A stretch of DNA of 64,000 bases, taken from Bacteroidia bacterium (lineage in GTDB: Bacteria; Bacteroidota; Bacteroidia; Flavobacteriales_D; Cryomorphaceae). Both the position numbers and the translations under genes were made by a program. Positions 1-9,280 of the stretch are shown here, one piece after another. The stretch spans positions 124,001 through 188,000 of the forward strand of contig JAUICL010000002.1 in assembly GCA_030427905.1 (NCBI GenBank), in the 5' to 3' direction. Position 1 is the first letter of the stretch. Each line of letters begins with the position of its first letter. A model generated the notes under the pieces. The model saw nothing but the letters and a program-made list of their open reading frames with translations, did no database searches and was not told the origin of the DNA.

Positions 1-2520
1 GACTTAAGTGATATGGTCTGGTCGACTTTCGTAGGTTCTGATGTCGATGATATGGCCTATGGTTTAAGGGTGAAAGACGATCAGTCTGTGGTTGTTACTG
101 GAGCAATAGGAGGGGTGAGCCTAGGAGGAAATGGTGACGGATTTGTCACAACTTCTGGAGTGTTTCAAGAGTCCTTCAATGGAGGTGAGAATGACGGCTT
201 TGTTCAAATTTTGTCTGAAGATGGTTCTACAATCGAGTTAAGCACTTTCGTGGGTATGGATGGATCAGACAAGGCTATGTTCATTGACATTGACAGTAAC
301 CAAGATATTTGGCTTTACATGGATAGCGGAAGTGATTGGGTAACTTCAGATGGTGTTTATGGAGACGGTGAGGGCAATTTGGTTGTACAAAAGTTGTCGA
401 GTGATCTTTCGTCAATACTGATAACTTCAAGACTTGCCCCTGATGGAGAAGGGAACGCCACGGGAACTCCAGTAGCATTTATGGTTGATCTCTGCAATGG
501 AGTATATACAAGCGCTTACGGAGTGAGTTCAGCTTTTACGGCAAGTGAAGACGCACTGTTCGAAACTGGTGGATTTTACCTAGCGGCTTTCGCTCCAGAT
601 ATGACAGGGCTTGAGTATGGGACTTATTATACAGGAAATCATGTAGATGGTGGTACATCGAGATTTGATCCGCAGGGTGTTGTTTATCAAGGTGTGTGTT
701 CTGGTAGTGGTTTTAATACAACAGACGATGCATGGGCTACCACCCAGCCACCAGGGTGGGATATTGGAGTTTTCAAGATCGATTTTGAAATAGAAACAGT
801 AAATGCAGTGGCTGGAGCTGCTGGACAGCTTTCAGGATGTGCTCCCCATACCGTTTCGTTCGATAATTTTAGTTCCGGAGAAGCAGAGTATACCTGGCAT
901 TTTGGCGATGGTCAAACAAGTAACGAATTCGAACCAGAGCATCTTTACCCTATTCCAGGCGATTATTTGGTCATGCTCGTGGCCCACGACCCGATGAGTT
1001 GTAATGTGAGCGATACTGCATTGATCCCCATTACTGTTTTACCAGAAGTTGATTTCATAGCCGATTTCACTGCAAATATCGACTGTGAAACCGGTGTTTT
1101 GACTATAACTGATAATTCTGAAGGTCCTGCTGATATTGAGTACGAATGGGCCATGGGTGACGGAACAATTCTAGTTGACGAAAGTCCAGTATACACGTAT
1201 GATAATCCAGGTGAGTACGACATCGTGTTAACTTTGAGAAGTGAGGCATGTAACCAGGAGATGGAAGCCACTCAATCTGTTATCTATTTGCCTGATGTTG
1301 ATGCCGATTTTGGAGTTGGCATAGTCGATATTTGCGACAGTTTTACGATTCAAGTTGGAAATCAAACGCTTGATGGGCTGGAGTATAGCTGGTATATGGG
1401 AGATGGGAGTATAGTTGAATCGACCGAGCCATTGTTTGAATATACATACGATGCTGCTGGAGAATACGACATCATGCTCGTTGCAACCAACCCGAAGACA
1501 TGTAATCTTGCTGATACGGCCTACCAAACCATTGTACTCGACCCTCCACCTATTCTCAACCCAGAAATTTCTATAACCCAAGCAGGATTTTGCAAGGATC
1601 TCGAATACCAGGCAAGTGTCTCGCTAGACGGCCCTTTTTCGACTATTCAATGGTTTGTGGATGGTGCAGATGCAGGTGTTGATCTAACTATTTCTGGAAA
1701 TGTAAGTCAAGAAGGAGATAAGGCAGTTCAAGTTATCGTTACGGACCCAATATGTGAACATGAGTTTGCGAGTGCTGTGAACTTTACGTTCTACGAGTAC
1801 CTCGGATTTGAACTTCCATTTCAGTTATACCTGTGCTACTATCAGGATTTTCTCACACTCGATGCAACGGTAGAATTTGAAGAAGCCACCTACATTTGGA
1901 CACCTGGCGGTAGTGATGAGCCAATTCTCGATGTAGATACCCCAGAAGATTATTCCGTGGAAGTCGGATACAACGGTTGTATAGAAGTTCAGTCTACACT
2001 AGTGAATCCTGGAAATGAACTTCCGTTGGCATTTGAAGAAGTCATCTGTCAAGGTCAAGAGAACCCTGTTACGTTTCAAGACCCCTTCAATGTTGTTGAA
2101 TCTGTTATTTGGGATAGTGGCGAAACGAGTTTTGATATCGTAGTCTATGAACAAGGGTATTATCCCTTTACAGCACTCGATATGTTCGGCTGTACCCAGC
2201 GTGATAGTTTACTTGCGATAGCTCGTGACGATGAACCGAGCGTGGAAGTTCCAAACATTTTCACACCAAATGGAGATGGCTTTAATGATGTGTTTCAAAT
2301 AACGGGAGAAGACTTGGTTTACTACGACTTGTCTATCTACAATCGTTGGGGAACACTCGTTTTCCATACCGATCAGATTTATGGGCCTTGGGATGGTAGC
2401 ATGGATGAAACGTCGGGTGATGATGGGGGAGATGGTGTGTACACCTATGTGTTGAGGTATCGCGATTTTTGCGATCAAGGCGACAAGTACGAAACAGGGA
2501 CAGTCAGCGTTACCAGATAA
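1..2520 (+). CDS. PKD-domain protein with T9SS type B (gliding, CHU_C) sorting domain, 5'-truncated
   Basis: The reading frame is open from the first base, so the true start lies left of the window; 839 codons are visible. The first ~250 residues carry SBBP-like beta-propeller blocks (repeats around 'DGFVTTSGVFQ' and 'DGFVQI'). Three PKD-like modules follow, marked by WHFGDG (near base 895), YEWAMGDG (near 1142) and YSWYMGDG (near 1384), each ending in a GDY/GEY-type strand. The C-terminus has the 'VPNIFTPNGDGFNDVF' signature (near 2248) and a final Ig-like strand, which is the type B sorting domain of the type IX secretion system. Such proteins are exported across the outer membrane and attached to or released from the cell surface. 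The specific ligand cannot be inferred. Acidic, low-lysine composition fits an extracellular protein. Confidence 0.93.
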   Translation, partial: DLSDMVWSTFVGSDVDDMAYGLRVKDDQSVVVTGAIGGVSLGGNGDGFVTTSGVFQESFNGGENDGFVQILSEDGSTIELSTFVGMDGSDKAMFIDIDSNQDIWLYMDSGSDWVTSDGVYGDGEGNLVVQKLSSDLSSILITSRLAPDGEGNATGTPVAFMVDLCNGVYTSAYGVSSAFTASEDALFETGGFYLAAFAPDMTGLEYGTYYTGNHVDGGTSRFDPQGVVYQGVCSGSGFNTTDDAWATTQPPGWDIGVFKIDFEIETVNAVAGAAGQLSGCAPHTVSFDNFSSGEAEYTWHFGDGQTSNEFEPEHLYPIPGDYLVMLVAHDPMSCNVSDTALIPITVLPEVDFIADFTANIDCETGVLTITDNSEGPADIEYEWAMGDGTILVDESPVYTYDNPGEYDIVLTLRSEACNQEMEATQSVIYLPDVDADFGVGIVDICDSFTIQVGNQTLDGLEYSWYMGDGSIVESTEPLFEYTYDAAGEYDIMLVATNPKTCNLADTAYQTIVLDPPPILNPEISITQAGFCKDLEYQASVSLDGPFSTIQWFVDGADAGVDLTISGNVSQEGDKAVQVIVTDPICEHEFASAVNFTFYEYLGFELPFQLYLCYYQDFLTLDATVEFEEATYIWTPGGSDEPILDVDTPEDYSVEVGYNGCIEVQSTLVNPGNELPLAFEEVICQGQENPVTFQDPFNVVESVIWDSGETSFDIVVYEQGYYPFTALDMFGCTQRDSLLAIARDDEPSVEVPNIFTPNGDGFNDVFQITGEDLVYYDLSIYNRWGTLVFHTDQIYGPWDGSMDETSGDDGGDGVYTYVLRYRDFCDQGDKYETGTVSVTR

Positions 2521-2569
2521 AAAAATGCCCCCGAAACTTCTGAAGTTTTCCTTCAGCGTTTCGGGGGCA
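2519..2569 (-). terminator. Rho-independent terminator of lpdA (possibly bidirectional)
   Basis: A 12-bp perfect stem (2526-2537 with 2558-2569, TGCCCCCGAAAC/GTTTCGGGGGCA) contains an inner CTGAAG/CTTCAG helix. On the - strand it is followed by a run of T (2525-2521), as expected for the end of lpdA. The + strand side is less T-rich, so termination of the PKD gene here is possible but weaker. Confidence 0.85.
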
Positions 2570-2591
2570 ATTCGTTTGCGATTTGATTCGC

Positions 2592-3980
2592 TTATAAGTG
2601 AATCACTTCATCGTATGCAGCGGCTGCCGCTTCCATAATCGCTTCGCTGAGCGTTGGGTGCGGGTGTACCGTCTTGATGATTTCGTGACCGGTTGTTTCT
2701 AGTTTTCGGATGGAAACCAATTCAGCAACGAGCTCGGTAACATTGGCTCCGATCATATGACCACCGAGCAACTCTCCGTACTTGGCATCGAATACCAATT
2801 TTACAAATCCTTCAGGATGTCCGGCAGCTTTGGCTTTTCCAGAAGCTGAGAATGGGAATTTTCCAACCTTCACTTCGTAACCGGCTTCTTTGGCATCTGC
2901 TTCAGTCATACCCACGCTACCCACTTCAGGCATGCAGTACGTACAGCTTGGAATATTTCCGTAGTCGATTGGCTCTACATCCATACCTTTAATCTTCTCA
3001 AGTGTAAGAATAGCTTCGGCACTAGCCACGTGAGCTAGGGCAGGGCCAGGGATACAGTCTCCGATGGCGTAATAGCCCGGGATATTGGTCTTGCAAAACT
3101 CATCAACTTGAATAAATCCGCGGTCTGTGGCGATTCCTACGTCTTCAAGCCCAATGTTCTCCGTGTTTGGAGCTACACCTACAGCGCTAAGTACCACATC
3201 GCACTCGATCACTTCTTCACCTTTCTTCGTTTTCACGTGTACTTTACAACCCGATCCGCTCGTGTCAACTTTCTCAACGCTAGCTCCAGTCATCACTTTT
3301 ATTCCGGCCTTCTTAAATGAGCGTCCAAGTTGTTTAGATACTTCTTCATCTTCACGCGGCACCAAATTGTCGAGGTATTCCACGATAGTTACTTCAGTAC
3401 CCATGGCATTATACACGTAGGCAAACTCACATCCGATAGCCCCACTTCCCATTACAACCATTTTCTTTGGCTGCTTTTCTAGAGACATGGCTTTTCGGTA
3501 CTCGATCACTTTTTCTCCGTCTATCGCAATGTTTGGAAGAGCTCTGGCTCTGGCTCCAGTAGCAATTACAATATGATCTGCATCGTATGTAGTCACCTTT
3601 CCATCGGCATCAGTTACATCCAGCTTCTTGCCAGGCTTCACTTTACCAGTTCCCATGATCACATCGATCTTGTTCTTCTTCATTAAGAATTCGATCCCCT
3701 TGCTCATTCCTTCGGCCACTCCACGACTTCTCTTGATCACTCCACCAAAATCAGCTTTGGCGTCTGATACTTTAATTCCGTAATCTTCGGCGTGGTTGAT
3801 GTACTCAAATACAGAAGCACTTTTAATCAGGGCTTTGGTTGGGATACATCCCCAATTAAGGCAAATACCACCAAGAGATTCGCGTTCTACCACGGCTGTT
3901 TTAAACCCAAGCTGTGAAGCTCTGATAGCGGCAACGTATCCGCCAGGACCACTACCCAATACTATTACGTCGTATTTCAT
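2592..3980 (-). CDS. lpdA: Dihydrolipoyl dehydrogenase (E3)
   Basis: 462 residues, the usual length. This is the FAD flavoenzyme that reoxidises dihydrolipoamide in the pyruvate, 2-oxoglutarate and branched-chain dehydrogenase complexes and in glycine cleavage, producing NADH in the cytoplasm. Visible features are the N-terminal FAD motif GSGPGG (residues 9-14), the redox disulfide CLNWGC (Cys40, Cys45), the NAD-binding MGSGAIGCEF segment near residue 180, the TNIPGYYAIGDC FAD motif, and the C-terminal HPHPTLSEA with the His-Glu active-site pair from the partner subunit. It is monocistronic: a strong terminator follows and the next - strand gene upstream is unrelated. The E1/E2 partners are not in the window, so which complex it serves is open. 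Confidence 0.97.
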   Translation of the reverse strand: MKYDVIVLGSGPGGYVAAIRASQLGFKTAVVERESLGGICLNWGCIPTKALIKSASVFEYINHAEDYGIKVSDAKADFGGVIKRSRGVAEGMSKGIEFLMKKNKIDVIMGTGKVKPGKKLDVTDADGKVTTYDADHIVIATGARARALPNIAIDGEKVIEYRKAMSLEKQPKKMVVMGSGAIGCEFAYVYNAMGTEVTIVEYLDNLVPREDEEVSKQLGRSFKKAGIKVMTGASVEKVDTSGSGCKVHVKTKKGEEVIECDVVLSAVGVAPNTENIGLEDVGIATDRGFIQVDEFCKTNIPGYYAIGDCIPGPALAHVASAEAILTLEKIKGMDVEPIDYGNIPSCTYCMPEVGSVGMTEADAKEAGYEVKVGKFPFSASGKAKAAGHPEGFVKLVFDAKYGELLGGHMIGANVTELVAELVSIRKLETTGHEIIKTVHPHPTLSEAIMEAAAAAYDEVIHL

Positions 3981-4144
3981 AATCTTGCGATTTTTTCAGA
4001 TCAAATTTGTGGTGCGAATTTAGGAATTATTGCGGGCAATAGGCACCGTGCTTGGTACAAAGTAATCTCGACTTAAACCACATTTAACAACTGATAAAAT
4101 AGTTATGGCCGATTAGTGCCTACTGAGCATCCCTTTGCTTTGGA

Positions 4145-5326
4145 TTAGCGCTTAGCCATCCAAGCTAAGAAAAGCGATCCGAGTCCGCATAAAAAGAATC
4201 CGACAAACAAAGGTAGTGGGTTGTCAACCAGGAATGGTCCAATAATGGCCGCAATGGGAACGGCCATCACAGTAGATACAAAGCCGCTGATAGAAGCCCC
4301 TATTCCGGCGATGTGCCCGATAGGCTGCATGGTCAAAGCTCGTATGTTTCCAAAAACAAAACCTAAGGATGTGAACTGGATTGCGAGAAATGCGAGCAAT
4401 GCGTAGAATGAAGGGAGACTTCCTCGGAAAACAACCATATAAGTCAATCCAGAAAGGGTAAAAACCACAAGAGCCAGAGTAGCTAGTTTTCGCATCCCAA
4501 ATCGAACCACGAACTGTCCGTTTGTGAAAGTGGCCATTCCCATAAAGAATGCCAGCCCTCCAAAGATGTATACAAACTCCGACTGCATTCCATACAGTTC
4601 TTGAAAGATGTATTGCGATGAACTTAAGTAAACCATAAAACTTCCGGTCATAAGGCCAGAAACTAAAGTGAACAAAACGCTGTCTTTGTGCTTAACAAAC
4701 TCCTTCGCCCCATCGAAGAAGAGCGACTTGCTCATTCGGATGCGCTTTTCGCGTGGAAGGGTTTCTTCCTGCCGATTCGAAAACCAAATAAGTAGGACTA
4801 AGGCAAAGACCATTTGAAAATAGAATACAGCTTCCCAGTTGTAAAAGTCTAAGACAAATTGCCCCATAAGCGGAGCGATCATTGGCACGAGAATAAACAC
4901 CACTGCGATAAACGACATAATCCGCGCCATGTAGTCTCCCACGTACAAGTCTCGTATAATCGATGTAGAAACGCTTCGCGGAGCTGACAGACCAATTCCT
5001 TGCAGCACCCTTCCAACCAACATCAGCTCTAGGGTGTGGGCCATAGTACAGATTAGGCTAGCGATTAGAAACAGCCCAACTCCGACGTATACGATTGGCT
5101 TCCGGCCGTAGCTGTCAGAAAGCGTACCCAAAATGAGCTGCCCAATGCCCAAACCGAGAAATATGGAAATGATGATGAGCTGAAGATCAGCGCTCTCCGT
5201 GTGATTTAGACTGTGACCTATGTCCGGAAGCCCTGGCAAAATAGCGTCAATAGACAAAGCCGCCAGGGACATGAGACCCGCCATTAGAGCAATGAATTCT
5301 ATTTGAGCTATTTTCTTCGGGGGCAT
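4145..5326 (-). CDS. Bcr/CflA-type MFS multidrug exporter
   Basis: 393 residues with about 12 predicted hydrophobic segments, the layout of the DHA1 drug:H+ antiporter branch of the major facilitator superfamily. The loop 2-3 motif GTLSDSYGRKPIV (near residues 67-79) and the TM1 stretch with SIDAILPGLPDIG are typical of Bcr/CflA exporters (bicyclomycin, sulfonamide, chloramphenicol class). The actual substrate cannot be read from sequence. It stands alone, with 164 bp to lpdA and a ~660-bp gene-free spacer on the other side. Confidence 0.88.
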   Translation of the reverse strand: MPPKKIAQIEFIALMAGLMSLAALSIDAILPGLPDIGHSLNHTESADLQLIIISIFLGLGIGQLILGTLSDSYGRKPIVYVGVGLFLIASLICTMAHTLELMLVGRVLQGIGLSAPRSVSTSIIRDLYVGDYMARIMSFIAVVFILVPMIAPLMGQFVLDFYNWEAVFYFQMVFALVLLIWFSNRQEETLPREKRIRMSKSLFFDGAKEFVKHKDSVLFTLVSGLMTGSFMVYLSSSQYIFQELYGMQSEFVYIFGGLAFFMGMATFTNGQFVVRFGMRKLATLALVVFTLSGLTYMVVFRGSLPSFYALLAFLAIQFTSLGFVFGNIRALTMQPIGHIAGIGASISGFVSTVMAVPIAAIIGPFLVDNPLPLFVGFFLCGLGSLFLAWMAKR

Positions 5327-5564
5327 CCCGTTTGGTTGTTTAGGAGTGCAAATGACCGAATTCCGATTGTCCCTACCTATTTTATCTGAGTGCTCGTTTT
5401 GATATGGGTATTGGATTTAGCTATGAATCGCTTTGTAGCGGGGGAGTGGTTGTACCAAGTTTTAAGTACGAAGCTGCGCTGCGGTTTTTATCAGTGAAAA
5501 ACGATCCACCTTCACAGCTCAGCATTGTTTCGGTGGATGAAAAAGTGATAAGTGAAAAACTGAA

Positions 5565-5596
5565 TGTCCCTGATTAAAGTTGACCGCTGCTCCGTA
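5565..5596 (-). repeat. 32-bp interspersed repeat (copy 1 of 2), inverted relative to 62149-62180
   Basis: The 32 bases here are the exact reverse complement of 62149-62180. An exact match of this length between spacers 56 kb apart is not expected by chance. It abuts a GC-rich CCGCC/GGCGG palindrome. No coding role is seen. Confidence 0.9.
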
Positions 5597-5654
5597 TTTC
5601 CGCCTAAGGCGGAGCTGCGGTATTCCTTCAAAAATCGTTAATCGATGTTCCTTG

Positions 5655-5810
5655 TTCTGAAATCAAAATAAGGGTTTAGCTTTTTTAAGCACCACACTGT
5701 CGCCGAAGCTTGCGCCACCGCTGGAGCTAGGGCGGCACGCGGTTAGCGTAGGAGCCACAAAGGCGCGAAGGTCACAGAGATGCACAAAGACTCTCTGTGT
5801 GTTCTGTGGT
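5655..5810 (-). repeat. ~156-bp interspersed repeat (copy 1 of 2), inverted relative to 61568-61729
   Basis: Reverse-complement similarity to 61568-61729 runs over the whole stretch. It includes a perfect 30-base block (5731-5760 against 61628-61657) and conserved flanks (TTCTGAAATCAAAA at one end, CTGTGGT at the other). The part holding repeated CACAGAG/CTCTGTG words is the most diverged. No reading frame is conserved between copies, so this looks like a non-coding dispersed repeat. Confidence 0.88.
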
Positions 5811-5967
5811 GAAAGAATTTGGGATGTTCTGAGCGGCAAACCCCATTAATGAAAACAGTCAACTGTATTTAGGGAAGTGCACCCAGTCCCATAAGGGACA
5901 GACCATGGGTAATTATATGCGAAAATCAAGAATTGTACTCTAGCCCTAAAATTCCCACTTCCTTTCT

Positions 5968-5975
5968 ACATTTGG
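5968..5975 (+). promoter_or_regulatory. Possible -7 box (TACATTTG) of the M61 peptidase gene
   Basis: It matches the Bacteroidota -7 consensus TAnnTTTG, 14 bases upstream of the ATG at 5990. No TTG -33 element at normal spacing is evident, so the call rests on the -7 box alone. Confidence 0.4.
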
Positions 5976-5989
5976 GGAAAATCTCAACC

Positions 5990-7720
5990 ATGCTTTCATA
6001 TCAAGTCGCGATAAAGAATCCCGCTCAATACACCCTCGAAGTACAGCTCAGTTTTGTTGCAGCTGTAGACAATCCCACCATCCGTATGCCACACTGGCGG
6101 CCTGGTAGGTATGAGTCTGGTAACTTTGTTCGCAATGTGGTTGGGTTAGAAGTACGTGCTGAGTCGGGCGGCGAAGTGTGGAAGTCAGAGCCAGAACAAT
6201 GGACCATTAAAGCGAAGATTGGTGAGCGGATCCACGTTTCGTACGATTTGTTTTCGAATGATTTGACAGCTGGAAACACCTATGCTGATGAAGATCTTTT
6301 CTTGCTCAATCCAGTCAATGCGCTCGTATATCCCGAAGGGATGGATGATGCCGATGTAGAGCTGAAACTCGAATTGCCCGATAATTGGAAGGTGTGTACT
6401 TCTATGTCAGAACAAAGTCCAGGCATGTTTTCCTGTGCAGGAGTCCAAAAGTTGATGGATACACCTTTTCTGGCAGGCCCGAGCATTGAGACCCTGACTT
6501 ATCGCGTTGACGACATTCCCTATTACATCCACGTTTATGGAGAGATCGCATTCGATCGGGATAAAGTGCTCGCTGACTTTGAGGGGTTTACGCGAGCTCA
6601 GGTCAAAGCTTTTGGCAGTCTGCCTGTAGATCAGTATCACTTTTTGATCATCATGACTCCCCACCGATCTTACCATGGTGTAGAGCACGAAGCAAGCACG
6701 GTCATTACGCTTGGAAAAGCTGACGAATTTAATGAGCGCCCGCGATACAAGGAGTTGATTGGGATTTCATCGCACGAGCTCTATCACACTTGGAACGTTA
6801 AAGATCTGAGACCAAAAGACTGGACACCATATGACCTTACTGGTCCCGATTACTCCCGGCTGGGATATGTAGCCGAAGGGGTAACGACATACATGGGCGA
6901 TTTTATGCTTTGGCAGGGTGGAGCCTTTTCTGACCAAGATTTCTTGCAAGAGCTATCCACTCTGGTAAGACGCCATATGGACAACGAAGGGATGTTCAAT
7001 CTTTCATTGGCCGACTCTTCAATCGATACCTGGGTGGATGGATATGGTGTTGGAACGCCGAGACGCAGGGTGAGCATTTATGTGGAAGGTGCTCTGCTTG
7101 CTTTGGTTTGTGATATCTGGCTGATGAAAGAGTCTAATGGTAAGCGATCCTTGAATGAGGTGATGAAGGAGATGTTTGAAAAGTACGGCAGTCAAAAGGG
7201 CTATACCGAATCGGAGTATTGGGAAGCGATGAGCGCTGGAAGCGATCTCGACTGGGATGGGTTGAAGGCTGATGTGGTTGACGGAAAAGGTAAGCTTATC
7301 GATATCGTTTCAGATGCCCTGACTTGGGTAGGCTTGGAAATCGAAGCTTTTTCAAAGCATACCTGGGAGTCGAAATTTGGGTTTTCAGTGGTGCTTCAAG
7401 ATGAGCAATGCCGGGTGGTGAATGTCCTAGAAGGCTCGCCGGCATACCAGGCCGGTTTAGTGCATGGCAACATCATCGAGAAAGTTGGGGGACAAGAACC
7501 CAAGGAGATCTTTGAACAAGGGGGCGAAATGGATGATGAGCTCAGTCTTGATGTAAAGTCTGGATTTAGAGAAAGATACTTGTTCTTGAAAGCCGATGGC
7601 GAAACGTGGCTTCAAGACTACAAAGTCGATCATGCTTCTGAGCCTACTCCACACTTTGAATCATGGAAAACTGTGTTGAAATCATTCGATGCTAATTCTG
7701 AGATTACAGCTAATAAATAG
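5990..7720 (+). CDS. M61 family glycyl aminopeptidase-like metallopeptidase with PDZ domain
   Basis: 576 residues from the ATG at 5990; an in-frame TTG 57 bases upstream lies on the far side of the putative -7 box and is less likely. The N-terminal third is the beta-rich M61 N domain. The zinc site is HELYHTWN (His262, Glu263, His266), followed by EGVTTYMGD, where the third zinc ligand and the family's conserved acidic residues lie. A PDZ-like domain sits near residues 462-510 (GSPAYQAGLVHGNIIEKVGG). M61 enzymes cleave N-terminal Gly or Ala residues. No signal peptide is visible, so a cytoplasmic location is likely. The next gene starts 26 bp downstream and may be co-transcribed. Confidence 0.9.
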   Translation: MLSYQVAIKNPAQYTLEVQLSFVAAVDNPTIRMPHWRPGRYESGNFVRNVVGLEVRAESGGEVWKSEPEQWTIKAKIGERIHVSYDLFSNDLTAGNTYADEDLFLLNPVNALVYPEGMDDADVELKLELPDNWKVCTSMSEQSPGMFSCAGVQKLMDTPFLAGPSIETLTYRVDDIPYYIHVYGEIAFDRDKVLADFEGFTRAQVKAFGSLPVDQYHFLIIMTPHRSYHGVEHEASTVITLGKADEFNERPRYKELIGISSHELYHTWNVKDLRPKDWTPYDLTGPDYSRLGYVAEGVTTYMGDFMLWQGGAFSDQDFLQELSTLVRRHMDNEGMFNLSLADSSIDTWVDGYGVGTPRRRVSIYVEGALLALVCDIWLMKESNGKRSLNEVMKEMFEKYGSQKGYTESEYWEAMSAGSDLDWDGLKADVVDGKGKLIDIVSDALTWVGLEIEAFSKHTWESKFGFSVVLQDEQCRVVNVLEGSPAYQAGLVHGNIIEKVGGQEPKEIFEQGGEMDDELSLDVKSGFRERYLFLKADGETWLQDYKVDHASEPTPHFESWKTVLKSFDANSEITANK

Positions 7721-7746
7721 GATATTGTAGTACCAAATTTCAACCC

Positions 7747-8280
7747 ATGACTGAACAATTAGACGAATTTCAAGCAGCGATGGCCAATAAGCGCCCAACA
7801 TTTCTAACAGTGCTTTGCATTCTCACCTTTATTGTAAGTGGTTTCATGACCTTGGCTGGAATATTTGGAATAGGTACCGCCATCTTTATGGATCAAACGG
7901 GAATGGATGACACCATTATGCAAATGGAAGATTCGATGAACGAAATGCCGATGGACGAAATGCCAAGCTGGTTTGAAGGATTGTTTGAATCTTCTCTGGA
8001 ACTTGCGCAAATCGAAATAGCCAACGCACTTTCACTCGCCGTAATTGGATTTATAGCGGCTCTACTTTCTTTGCTGGGTGGAGTTATGATGTACAATCAG
8101 AAGAAAAAGGGATACTACCTTTACATTGGATCGAAAGTTCTCGGAGTCCTTGGTCCGCTTATCATCTTGGTCTCAAGTGGGGTTGGATTCATGCTTCTCA
8201 GCATCTCAATATTCTGGCCATTATTCTGGGCTGTTGTTTTTATTGTGCTCTACGGAATGAACCTCAAGCACATGCGCTAA
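7747..8280 (+). CDS. Small multi-pass membrane protein, paralogue of the next gene
   Basis: 177 residues, function unknown. After a short polar N-terminus (TEQLDEFQAAMANKR) there is a hydrophobic segment at residues ~18-45, an acidic Met-rich loop (about residues 50-72, with two EMPMDEM-like repeats), and three more hydrophobic segments ending in LYGMNLKHMR. The same N-terminal 'R/K-TFLTVLCxLTFI' block and the same terminal NLKHMR occur in the following gene, so the two are tandem duplicates. The divergent, charged extracytoplasmic loop is the main difference. No family name can be assigned safely. Confidence 0.8.
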   Translation: MTEQLDEFQAAMANKRPTFLTVLCILTFIVSGFMTLAGIFGIGTAIFMDQTGMDDTIMQMEDSMNEMPMDEMPSWFEGLFESSLELAQIEIANALSLAVIGFIAALLSLLGGVMMYNQKKKGYYLYIGSKVLGVLGPLIILVSSGVGFMLLSISIFWPLFWAVVFIVLYGMNLKHMR

Positions 8281-8356
8281 GCGGAAATTTCGGAATTACT
8301 CAAATTATCAACTTAAGCTTACGCATGCTTCTTAAACCACATGCGGCTCTTTTTCG

Positions 8357-8875
8357 ATGGATGAATTCGAAGCGGCATTAGGCAAGAACAGAAAGCGATC
8401 AACCTTCCTGACCGTACTTTGTGTGCTTACCTTTATCGGTAGCGGTAGCCTGGTTTTGCAGAAATTAAGTTTCGAATTACTTCCAGCATACCTCATAAGT
8501 ACGAAGGGGCCGGAATATCCCGATGAGCAAGAAGTATGGGCGAATGATTCACCGAATGATGGTTCTTCGTCATTACACGGCTCCTTTTTTGATGCTGCCA
8601 ACCATCTGATCAATAGGGAGCTGGAGTATGCTCTTCCACTCGTGTTGATTGGGATATTCTCTTGCCTCGTTTCTCTCGGCGGGGCACTCTTAATGTTCAA
8701 TCAGAAGAGAATAGGCTACTACCTTTATATTGCGGCGAAGGTGTTTGGAACCATCGGTACACTTTGGATCTACGACTTTAGTGGAATGGTTCTTTTCTTG
8801 CTTGGGGGTCCTATGGTTGCGCTCGCTATCATTTTTATCTCGCTTTACGGCGCAAACCTCAAGCACATGCGCTAA
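8357..8875 (+). CDS. Small multi-pass membrane protein, tandem paralogue of 7747-8280
   Basis: 172 residues from the ATG at 8357. It shares with its neighbour the cytoplasmic start (DEFEAALGKNRKRSTFLTVL), the positions of four hydrophobic segments, the FNQKRIGYYLYIAAKVFG stretch (YNQKKKGYYLYIGSKVLG in the neighbour) and the C-terminal YGANLKHMR. The loop between segments 1 and 2 differs completely. Function is unknown. Its stop codon overlaps the end of the convergent ridA gene by 4 bases. Confidence 0.8.
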   Translation: MDEFEAALGKNRKRSTFLTVLCVLTFIGSGSLVLQKLSFELLPAYLISTKGPEYPDEQEVWANDSPNDGSSSLHGSFFDAANHLINRELEYALPLVLIGIFSCLVSLGGALLMFNQKRIGYYLYIAAKVFGTIGTLWIYDFSGMVLFLLGGPMVALAIIFISLYGANLKHMR

Positions 8876-9252
8876 GCTGGAATCTCGGCTATCGCTGAGA
8901 TTTCGACATTGGCACCGGCGGGTAGCTTTCTGACTTCTACCGTTTCCCTGGCGGGATATGGCTCGGAGAAAAAGCTTCCATACACTTCATTCACTTCTGA
9001 GAATGCCCCCATATCCAAAAGGAAAATGGAACATTTGATGATGTTGGAAAAGTCCAGTCCCTGAGATTTTAAAACGCCTTCCAGGTTTTTCATCACTCGG
9101 GTGGTTTCCGATTTAAGATCGGATTGCTCCATTTCACCCGTTTCTGGATTGATGGCTACTTGACCGCTGATATAGAGCGTTGAGCCCGAAATCATGGCTT
9201 GGCTGTAAGGGCCAATTGGAGCTGGGGCTGATTTGGTAAATACGTTTTTCAT
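8872..9252 (-). CDS. ridA: RidA family reactive intermediate/imine deaminase
   Basis: 126 residues, full length for the YjgF/YER057c/UK114 family. RidA hydrolyses reactive enamine/imine intermediates made by PLP enzymes such as threonine dehydratase, protecting other PLP enzymes. The signature lies in the C-terminal half: PARETVEVRKLPAGANVEI contains the conserved catalytic Arg (the PAR-x-x-V-x-V context of Arg105 in the archetype) and the Glu of the VEI segment, so deaminase activity is likely retained. It is divergent from the MBL hydrolase gene across a 41-bp spacer with a -7 box on this strand. Confidence 0.95.
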   Translation of the reverse strand: MKNVFTKSAPAPIGPYSQAMISGSTLYISGQVAINPETGEMEQSDLKSETTRVMKNLEGVLKSQGLDFSNIIKCSIFLLDMGAFSEVNEVYGSFFSEPYPARETVEVRKLPAGANVEISAIAEIPA

Positions 9253-9280
9253 ATTCTCTTCAAGGCTGATTAACTTTAAG

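Larger units (their letters stand above)
5327..5967. other. Gene-free spacer with interspersed repeats
   Basis: No credible gene is seen. The left part has a hairpin-forming ATCCACC/GGTGGAT pair near 5500-5540 and a CCGCCTAAGGCGG palindrome near 5600-5612. The right part carries two repeat units that recur near 61.6 and 62.15 kb in the opposite orientation (described separately). The region between the repeats and the M61 gene shows nothing else recognisable. Confidence 0.7.

Noticed and set aside
5933-5989. Extension of the M61 gene to a TTG at 5933
   Set aside because: The extension would cover the -7 box and adds residues unlike the family's start.
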